Assembly: GCA_019828595.1 (NCBI GenBank)
Contig: JAHQRK010000032.1
Span: 248,001-312,000, forward strand
DNA length: 64,000 nt
Direction of reading: 5' to 3'
From: Aphanomyces cochlioides
Taxonomy: Eukaryota; Oomycota; Saprolegniomycetes; Saprolegniales; Verrucalvaceae
Positions 56,380 to 64,000 of the stretch are shown here, in pieces. The notes below the pieces were generated by a model that was given only the letters and a program-made list of their open reading frames with translations, was not told where the DNA came from and searched no databases. How positions within the stretch are numbered: position 1 is the stretch's first letter; every line of letters begins with the position of its first letter. The translations under genes and the position numbers were made by a program.

Positions 56380-57827
56380 CTACAAGCATTCGTTGCGTTT
56401 GCGCTTCCGCACTTCCTTCAATAAACCAGAGTAGGTTCTGGTGTGTCCTTCATACGCAGCCTCAAAATCATCGTAGGTAGAGTACTGGTTGAATGCTGAA
56501 GCAAGCGTGAGACGCTCGGAATCTTGCGCCGGTCACGTCTGATGTCTTCTTTGGGCAAGTCCTTTATCGCACAGAAGTACCCTCCATTTGGATCTATCGT
56601 AAACCACTGATTCCATGCTTCACGGCCCGAGCTTGCCGTCGGAATTGCACGAGGGACAACAAAATTGTCCATAGACATTTGTCGTGTGGCTGGTGTTTTG
56701 GGTTGTGCACGCAATAAATCGGCTCGCAAAGCATTAATCACAGCATCAACAATTGCTGCAATATCGAGCGAGTTATCCTTGTTGACATGCTGGATTTGCT
56801 GTGACAAACCACCTCCAAGTTGGAGGAGATTTCTTGGGTCGATTCAATCGCTCAGACTCTTTGTCACAAGATACTCGCAGCAAGTCTTGGGGTCTTCCCA
56901 ACGACACCACGCCATCAACTCACGGAAGTCAAACCGTCTTTCCGGTGAAACAAACACACGATAAAACGAACCACCACGACGCATGCTGTGCAATGAAATT
57001 CCAATTGGCAATTCCGGCGTGTGGTCCACGACTTCCAACAGCAGACGTCTGAGATACATCTGCTTCATCTGCTTGAACCAGTCAACTATGGTTGTGCCAT
57101 TGTTTGGATTTGTCGTGTGGGGGAATACAAAGGCTTCACTCTGTATATTTGAGCATGACAGACGAACTTGGTGGTTGTACTCTTCAAAAAAGTCGTACAC
57201 GCGCAAACATAGGAAGGAGGTTTCGTTGACCAAGTGGTAGACTTGGCAATCCTTTTCGACTCGAGCCTTTTTATGCCAGCGGAGGCGTATTGAGACGTAC
57301 CGCCCTTTGTCGGACTCTCCAGCAGCAACGTCACACCACTTTAAAGCAAGCATTTCGCTTATTCGAAAGCATCCCATGAAACAAGCGCTGAATAGAAAGC
57401 GCAGCATGCAACCGACAAAGCGATTGTAGTTGGCCAAGGCATTCATAAGCAGAGATAGCTCGTGCACTGTCAATGGATGTGCCTTTCGTTCGTCATCAAT
57501 GTTGTTCTGCCTGTTGAATTTTTGCAACCCCACAACGTAGCGCTTTGATTCACATGCCTGGGCTGGATTTGGGTTAACATTGCGGTCTTTGAAGTAGGCA
57601 ACAAGGGCTGTCTTCGCGGCATCGACAGTCCTGGCCTTTCTTCGAAGTGTGACAAGATGATGAAAGAAATCCGTGCAGGTTTCGGCAGTTGCAGACTCAG
57701 GATCGACACCACCTTTCGCTTGTTTGCAGTAGTCTTCAAACTGTCTTTGATACGTGGCGTACGAGCGGCGCGTCGACGCTCCAAGGAATGCATCTTGAAT
57801 GGTCTTCTTGGATGGCACGAGCTCCAT
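56380..57827 (-). pseudogene. Second Crypton-type tyrosine recombinase (one TGA, one frameshift)
   Basis: Minus strand, ATG at 57827. The first 327 codons are open: an N-terminal core-binding domain (STRRSYATYQRQFEDYCKQA), then catalytic Arg in GCFRISEMLALKW, HxxR in SLHSMRRGGSFYR, and CRWEDPKTCCEYLVT carrying the Tyr nucleophile. A single TGA at 56846-56844 interrupts it, and the same frame continues for about 110 codons through a linker and the C-terminal Crypton domain (EAWNQWFTIDPNGGYFCAIK). A small deletion near 56520 shifts the frame; after it the end reads SERLTLASAFNQYSTYDDF and stops at 56380. It belongs to a different lineage from the recombinase at 34078: the two share the layout but little sequence by eye. 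Confidence 0.8.
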
Positions 57828-58506
57828 TGTTTGAGAAGTCAAATGAACATGAAGCAGACGTCTGGTTCAAAGCAATATTGTCCAATCAAACCTCATATAT
57901 GTTAAATGTTAACGATATGTTCCTCGTACGACAACCTCATCGTCCAATAAAATGACTCAATTTATTAAATGAACAAATGACAGCGTTAAACTTTGTTTTA
58001 TCCCATCAGAGAAACTTGTCGGTTTGTTGTCGGTTTCGTGCGATATGTGGTCATGAAAATGTATGAAAACAACTGACAAGAAAATTTTGATTTTTTGAAA
58101 ATTTGGGACAATTTGTCCCACAAATGCTCTAAAACTTGATAAAATCGCCCACAAATTCCGGAGAATGAATTTTAGGGGGGGAATAGCCTGCGAGATTGCA
58201 AACCTTCAAGCCCGAGTGAATCAAGAGGATTGCCTCATGATGATAATCTCGCAGTGGGTTGATAAATATGATCGTTGCGAGTGTAGACGCTCATTCACAG
58301 GCTAGGATTCAATCGCGGCAGTACTCGCGAACGATCACAAGACGGTCTTTATTGAAGGGGAAGCAACGACATTCCTCCAGATAGGGATCCAAACTGTTGT
58401 ATCGGAAGAGCATGGATAGAAAGATCGCATGTGGACTTGGAAGCCGCGCGTCGTCGTTGCAATCGAGACTTCGTTCACTCTGTGGAGTCAACAAACGTTC
58501 GTACAT
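57828..58506. other. Intergenic region with a short open frame
   Basis: AT-rich and without a clear gene. A 65-codon frame on the minus strand (58506-58309, starting MYERLLTPQSERSLDC) begins directly after the stop of the bZIP-like copy I. It may be its displaced C-terminal end after a frameshift. Confidence 0.35.
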
Positions 58507-59709
58507 TCATGCATCACCCGGTAGACTACTCAACTCCTCGGCGAGGACTCTTTGGGAATCGATGAAAGAGGCTTCGGCGGCTGACCAGATACGCTCAATG
58601 TAAGAATCACGGTATTGAACGCCAGTTGGAGATTGACCAAAGAGCCTTCCGATCCTTTCGAGGGGAATCACGCGGCCATTTGCCATGATGGGAGTGTACT
58701 GCAGCGCGAAATTGTAGACTACCGTGGTGCCAGACGTCGCCGCCTCATAGATTGTCCTGTTGATGCATTGTAGCAACAGACAAGGTGAGTAGTGACGTAC
58801 CAGGCGAAGCCATGAGGCCGCATGACGTCGTCTTCAAGGGGAAATAGCTCGTCTTTAGCAACAAAACAGTGGACCACCATGGCTCAATTGTCTTCGTGAA
58901 AGATCCCGGCGATGGAGAGAATATGGGTCCCAATGCGATTATTGATGTGATGGCAGTACGCAAAGCGGTCGTCCACAAGTTCGATCATCTAGGTAAAGTC
59001 TGTCAAGAGTAGTATATGGATGGAGATGACTCACCTTCATCGTGACTATTGAACTCGTATCGTCTATCCTTTCCCAATGCTCAGCGGCGGCGCTTCGAAA
59101 GTCCGTCGGCAATGGATGCCGGTAGCGTGTTTCCAAGGCCGCGATCGTCACTCCTTCGTCGTCAATCTCATCGGAGAGATGTGCGTTGAACGAAAAAACC
59201 ATCTCGACTTGACCTCGATAGGGTTGCCAGAATGGCATGATACACGAAATGCCCGTTGCATGTGGGCTGAGCGGCACCGCACGGCGTGCTTGATGGTAAA
59301 CACGTTCGCATAGCCACTGAATTTCCTGTCTTCTTAAGATCGGATGTGCGAGCAACGTCGAGTCGAACCATGTCGGTCGGTGGGAGAGGTCCTACGTCAT
59401 AACGTAAGATAACGTCCAGCGGGACGCACGAACCCTCTGAGGTTGCTCGTTCATGAGAGCCCACTGCGAGAGTATCCACATGAAGTCATGGTATTGATTC
59501 ACTTGAGTCCGAAGACTCAAGTTCTCATCTTTCGCGCGCGCGAGTTGTCTGATCTCTTTCTTCAGCCGAGCCAGGTAGGCTCCCAGTCGCCGTGCCTGGG
59601 CTTCCAGCTCGACGAGCTCCACATGTTTCGCGGTACGGTATTTGCGTTTCCGGACAGTCTCAGCGAGCCTTCTCGCTACTTCTGGCATCAGCACACATGG
59701 AGGATCCAT
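58507..59709 (-). pseudogene. bZIP-like protein, copy I (one nonsense codon)
   Basis: Minus strand exons 59709-59434, 59391-59035, 58988-58801 and 58756-58507; introns of 42, 46 and 44 nt; 356 codons. The N-terminal basic stretch (RRLAETVRKRKYRTAKHVEL) runs into a heptad coiled coil (LEAQARRLGAYLARLKKEIR, LSLRTQVNQYHDFMWIL), as in bZIP-like transcription factors of oomycetes. The larger C-terminal part (HRPTWFDSTLLAHPI, HLSDEIDDEGVTIAALETRY, MRPHGFAW, ERIGRLFGQSPTGV) is an alpha/beta domain that I cannot name. Codon 58886-58884 is TGA where copy II has Arg, so it is truncated in exon 3; everything else is in frame. Exons 2 and 3 and introns 2 and 3 have exactly the same lengths as in copy II. 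Confidence 0.75.
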
Positions 59710-59934
59710 GCTTCGTCGACGCTGTCGTGGGTCAAGTAAATCACCTCGTGGACTAAATTTAAACTGGCAGAAGAAATGGAGACAAAGTTAAATCCGTGAT
59801 GGAGAGCGGCAACGGCGCTCTCCGCCACTCACGCAGCTGCTACTTGCTCTTTCCTTTTGATGCATGTCTATCGAGCAATAATAGCACAACAACTACTCAA
59901 GTCTCCGAGACGCCAATCTTCTTCTGCATCTGCT

Positions 59935-60470
59935 TAAGACATATATTCCTCAAGGGGAAAGAGTTCGTCGTTGGCAACGTAGCAGTGCGTCACCACCTTG
60001 AGAGGCAAGAGGTATTCCTTGCCCATGACATCCCGACTGAGTGGAACAGTGTGGCGTGCTTGATGGTACACGCGCTTGCTCAGCCACTGAAATCCCTATC
60101 GTCTTGTGATCGGATGCGCGAGCAGTGTCGATTCGAACCAAGCTGTCGGTGGGAGAGGTCTTTCAGGTTGATGGAGTCGACGGCAGCAAGAGGGACGGGT
60201 ATGCCTTCTGAGGATGCTCGTTGACGTGCATCGACTGGGAGAATATCTATGAGATGTAGTAGCATTGATTCACTTCTGTCCGCAGGCTCAAGTTCTCGAC
60301 TTTCGCGCGCATGAGGTGCTGAGATCCGATTTCTCTCTTCAGCTGGGACGGGTAGTGCGTTTCGCTGCGCGCTGTTTACGTTGCCGGACCATCTCAGCGA
60401 GTCGTTTAGCGTCGGCGTTCCATGTCGCCAGTAGTGTCGTAGCGTACAGAATGACCTCATGGACTATATG
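59935..60470 (-). pseudogene. bZIP-like protein, copy III (internally deleted)
   Basis: A fragment of exon 3 (59949-59997) is joined directly to a fragment of exon 2 (59998-60160), skipping the second intron and much of exon 2. Upstream (60160-60470) lies a degraded exon 1 with remnants of the basic-leucine region (SQLKREIG-like in shifted frames). Both parts are about 85-90% similar to copy II by eye. Not functional. Confidence 0.65.
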
Positions 60471-60540
60471 TCAACCGTCAAAAAGATCGAAGGCAAAGTC
60501 CGTGACGGCTCTCTCTTGCTGTCGCCCACAGAGCTGGAGC

Positions 60541-60801
60541 TTACTCTTTCCAATTACTCCAAGTCGATCGATCGAAGGATGACATGAGAAGTACCGACGG
60601 CAATATCGCAGTCTCCCTGATAGGAAACGAAGTCCGAATCGAATTCACGAATGTAGTCTCCAGCTCGACGAGCTTTATGTGCCGGAGAATGCATTCCTTT
60701 GAGGAGGCGTGTCGAGGTTCCATTCGTGGGCGAGATGATTGCTTGTGGCGTGGTATTGACTCGATGAAGTCGACGAACACTTGCGCATTCATGTTTCTCA
60801 T
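60541..60801 (-). pseudogene. Possible relic of a further bZIP-like copy
   Basis: An open stretch of 86 codons after the end of copy II contains RHIKLVELET, which resembles the KHVELVELEA start of the coiled coil in copy I, followed by unrelated sequence. It may be a decayed exon 1 or the displaced tail of copy II. Weak. Confidence 0.3.
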
Positions 60802-61970
60802 TCACGAACCACGGATGTTGTGGGAATCGATGAAGGAGGCTTCAGCGACCGACCGGATTCGCTCAATGTAAGCATCGCGGTGGCGAACGCCAGTTGGAGA
60901 TTGACTAAAGAGCTGTCCGATCCTTTCGAGAGGAATCACGCGGCCATTTACCATGATGGGAGTGTACTGCAGCGCGAAATTGTGGACTAGCGTCATGCCG
61001 GACGACATGGCTTCATAGATTGTCCTGTTGATGCATTGAAGCAAAAGACGACGTGAGATATGACGCACCAGGAGAACCCATGAGGCCGCATGACGTCGTC
61101 TTCAAGGGGAAAGAGTTCGTCGTTGGCAACGTAGCAGTACGTCACTACGACACGATTGTCCTCTTGGAATAACGCGGCGATGGAGAGAATATTGGTGCCA
61201 ATGCGATGGTTGATGTGATGACAGTACGCGAAGCGGTCGTCCACACGCTCGATCAACTAGCAAAGGACTGTCAAGTTTAGCGTGTGAATGGGCACGACAC
61301 ACCTTCATTGTGACTGTTGAATTTGTGTGGACGACCTGGTCCCAATGCGTAGCGGCGGCACTTCGAAAGTCTGTCGGTATTGTATGGCGGCAGCGTGTTT
61401 CCAAGGCGTCGATCGTTACTCCTTCGTCGTCAATCTCATCGGAGAGATGCGCAATGAAGGAAAACGTGACCTCAACTTGGCCTTGATATGGATGCTTGAG
61501 AGGCAAGAGGTATTCCTTGCCCATTACATCCCGACTGAGTGGAAAGGTGTGGCGTGCTTGATGGTACACGCGCTCGCTCAGCCACTGAATCCCTTGTCTT
61601 CTTGTGATCGGATGCGCGAGTAATGTCGATTCGAACCAAGTCGGTCGATGGGAGAGGTCCTACAAGTCGCTCGATTACACGGCAGCCACAAGGACAGACA
61701 TACTTTCTGGGGATGCTCGTTCATGTGAACCCACTGCGAGAATATCTGCATGAGGTAGTAGTATTGGCTCACTTGCGTCCGAAGGCTCACGTTCTCGTCT
61801 TTCAAGCGCGCGAGTTGTCGGCCTCCGATCTCTCTCTTCAGCTGGGACATATAAGCTCTTAAGCGCCGCACTTGGGCTTCCAATTGAACGAGCTCACTGT
61901 GTTGCGCTGTACGGTATTTGCGCTTCCGTTGAGTCTCAGCGATCCGTCTAGCTTCTTCAGGTGTCGGCAT
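60802..61970 (-). CDS. bZIP-like protein, copy II (intact)
   Basis: Minus strand exons 61970-61704, 61659-61303, 61256-61069 and 61024-60802; introns of 44, 46 and 44 nt; 344 residues, no internal stop. Starts MPTPEEARRIAETQRKRKYR, a basic region followed by a leucine-rich coiled coil (LVQLEAQVRRLRAYMSQLKR, LARLKDENVSLRTQVSQYYY). The remaining about 250 residues (RPTWFESTLLAHPITRRQGI, FSFIAHLSDEIDDEGVTIDA, IERVDDRFAYCHHINHRIGT, LQYTPIMVNGRVIPLERIG) form one domain of unknown fold. A nuclear DNA-binding role is plausible from the N-terminus but not proven: the classical bZIP Asn-x7-Arg spacing is not evident. It is the only complete member of the local family, with copies I and III downstream in the same orientation. 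Confidence 0.75.
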
Positions 61971-63685
61971 GGTCCTTGTCGTGCACTCGGTCGTGAGGGT
62001 GCAATATGACCTCGTGGCTAAATTTACAATGTTAAACCGTCAAAAGTCACTAAGCGATGGCGCTCTCTCTTGCCGCTGCCACACGATGGAAGGAGCACTT
62101 CATTCCACTCGAACAAGGCACTTGCGCAGCGCAGCGTCACGGCCACTCACTGCTGACTACTGTTTCCTGTCGTTCCGAGTCGATTGAACCACGACAACAG
62201 AAGTACCGATGGCAGAGCTGCAGTCTCCGCGACGGCAATCTGCTTCCTCTTCATCTAAAGAATGATATCTTCTCGCCAGGGGAGCGGAGTGGACTCAACT
62301 ATTTGCAGCATTGAGCCAACAAGGAGCCATGCCATGGACGAGACAACGGATGAGCCATGAGGTACGACACGACAGTCGAAGCAATCCTGACATGATCCAC
62401 TTCGGTAAGGTAAAAAACAGGTCATCGCCGGGTCAGGTCACGCCTCTAGGTCACGTGATCTACGCGTGATCTGGGCAGTCACACTACTCTCACCAAATAT
62501 AGGTCACATCTTCCAAAGGAGCTTGCGCAAAGAGACTGACGGCTCATCGACACCAGACATGTAGGACACTTACAGTCCTTCCGATAGAATCTAATCAGCT
62601 TTCTCACGAAAAATACAATACTCTGGAATATTAACTGGAGAACGAGACATTGAGAAATGAGTTCGAAGAAGGAATTGTAAAAAGACATGCTCGACGCATT
62701 TGGCACTAGACCAACCACTTCTAGTGGTGAATCAAGAATAGCCACAGCATATTACGTTATTCAAGGCTTGGAATCGTTAAGTGAAACAACACAACAACTC
62801 GTACCATCTACCAGTAGTTCAATGCTGCAAATGAGAAGCACGCAAGCAGCAAGGGGTACAGAAATCGTGGCATAAACTAGATTCGGTTGTGATTATGCGT
62901 CGAAGAGAAGGGCTTTCCCTTGAGCTACTGCTCTCTAAAATACGGGCAAAACACACGCTTAAACTCACAACGCGTGTCAAGCCATGCACCCTGGATTGGA
63001 AAACACATGCCCCAAAAAGGTAAAGCTTCTGAGTGCTTTTGCATTTCAAATCACTCAATGATGGTGAACTTAAACACGTCTACACACATCTTACAACCGA
63101 TATGTCTTGCGATTCATTCGGGTCAACAACACTAAAGGTCCATTAAAAGCAAACAAACATTTCAATCATCTGCTTTGGTTACTTTGTCAAGTTTAGCCAA
63201 ACAATAAAGTCTGCAATGTAGCCTCGAGGTCAAGTAGGACCAAGTTCGTCGAGGACACATTGTATAAAAGGTAGATTAAGTCTTACCCTGAAGTTCTTGT
63301 GGCGTCAAGCTCTGAGATCTCTCTTCTAACGAAGAAAAATTTCATCTCCTCTTCTTGAGTAACTCTCAAGAAAACAGACACTCTCAATGTGCTCTGGGGA
63401 GGAGCTATACAAATGCACGCTACATTACATGAAAGACTGGGACTCAAGTAGATCTATTTACTTTTCGTCAAGACTACCTTAATTGTTGTGTCGCTACATC
63501 ATATCCGCCGATGCTTTTGTCATGTGTCATCTTCTCGGTCTAGTCTGTGTGTACAGCTGGAACCAGGAAACGAGATCAGCGACCAGGCGCCGTGACTTGG
63601 CGTCAGTTTTATCATGATAGTAGAAAATTGGCTTAGTAAGGGACTTTTTGTCCTGAGACTTTGTAGGGCAGATATATTTCTAGCC
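61971..63685. other. Intergenic region, no gene seen
   Basis: About 1.7 kb without a supportable gene. The short open frames (for example 62745-62479 minus) have no motif or splice continuation. 62450-62480 contains a small palindromic stretch (GTCACGTGATCTACGCGTGAT). No repeat or RNA gene recognised. Confidence 0.4.
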
Positions 63686-63688
63686 TTA

Positions 63689-64000
63689 GAGCATGCCCAA
63701 CGCAACAACGCTATTCCATCACGCTAAATCCAATCTAGCGTGCGTTACTCACTCAAAATTTGGCGTGATTGCTTGAGCAAGCCCAACGGTCATATCCTCT
63801 ACGATTCGGGACTATATGGCATCGACCACGCCAGACGCTATTCACCACGCCAAATCTAGTGGAAATTCTAGCTTGCACGCTAGAATTTCGTTACACGCTA
63901 GTTTTAGCGTGACACCGTTGGGCTTGAATTTGCCACGCAAGAACCTTAAATTCTACTACTGTAGTACTGTAGTACTGTATTTGGTTAGCGGGTTAGCGTG
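63689..64000. repeat. Possible terminal part of a Harbinger-type element or MITE
   Basis: TTA at 63686-63688 is followed by GAGCATGCCCAACG, a typical PIF/Harbinger-like terminus with TTA target. Inside, the words GCCCAACG/CGTTGGGC (63780, 63924) and ACGCTA/TAGCGT occur many times in both orientations, up to the window edge. The other end lies outside the window. Confidence 0.45.

Noticed and set aside
1..64000. CRISPR arrays, bacterial operons and Shine-Dalgarno sites
   Set aside because: Spliceosomal introns and eukaryotic transposons throughout; no regularly spaced short repeats seen.
1..64000. tRNA and rRNA genes
   Set aside because: No convincing cloverleaf or rRNA core sequence was seen by eye; a covariance-model scan would be needed to exclude a tRNA.

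Overview
The window looks like nuclear DNA of an oomycete, most likely a saprolegnialean close to Aphanomyces. This is an inference. It rests on the uniformly tiny GT-AG introns (about 38-54 nt, often GTACG donors and TAG/CAG acceptors), on a Cys/His-repeat protein of the WRKY19-like type common in oomycetes, on a TKL-type membrane kinase, on tandem expansions of short-intron genes, and on a dense load of eukaryotic transposons (Ty3/gypsy, Crypton, PIF/Harbinger, mariner). There is no bacterial operon structure.

Layout. 1-4.15 kb: a dead, minus-strand Ty3/gypsy chromodomain retroelement with its 3' LTR at the left edge. 5.6-10.1 kb: a Cys/His-repeat protein and a four-exon polycystin/TRP-type cation channel that ends in two RyR (ryanodine receptor) domains. 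10.9-23.7 kb: a cluster of at least five secreted beta-lactamase-fold genes (three on plus, two on minus) plus fragments. Every copy is broken, and the readable active-site positions have lost the catalytic Ser and Lys. 24-31.5 kb: two paralogous CSC1/TMEM63-type (DUF221) membrane proteins around a coiled-coil protein. 32.1-33.7 kb: an intact two-domain phosphoethanolamine N-methyltransferase. 34-38.7 kb: a Crypton with an intact tyrosine recombinase and palindromic sites, next to a decayed PIF/Harbinger element with its two convergent genes. 39.7-42 kb: a TKL membrane kinase whose ectodomain is degraded. 43.2-45.4 kb: an EF-hand NADPH oxidase. 45.7-46.4 kb: a small four-exon gene of unknown function. 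47.1-48.9 kb: a tandem pair of Rab GTPases. 49.1-53.2 kb: a jacalin-like protein with an aerolysin-like tail, a long hairpin, a Cys-rich membrane protein and an M14 carboxypeptidase. 54.2-56.1 kb: a mariner-like element with clear TIRs and TA target duplications. 56.4-57.8 kb: a second, broken Crypton-type recombinase. 58.5-62 kb: a tandem family of bZIP-like proteins, one copy intact. 62-64 kb: no gene recognised, with a possible Harbinger/MITE end at the right edge.

Single-copy housekeeping-like genes (channel, CSC1 pair, PEAMT, NADPH oxidase, Rabs, carboxypeptidase) are intact once introns are removed. Stops and frameshifts concentrate in the beta-lactamase-like cluster and in the transposons. 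This argues for real decay rather than general sequencing error. Ion transport and membrane signalling recur (channel, CSC1 proteins, NADPH oxidase, kinase), but nothing in the sequence shows that these genes act in one pathway.
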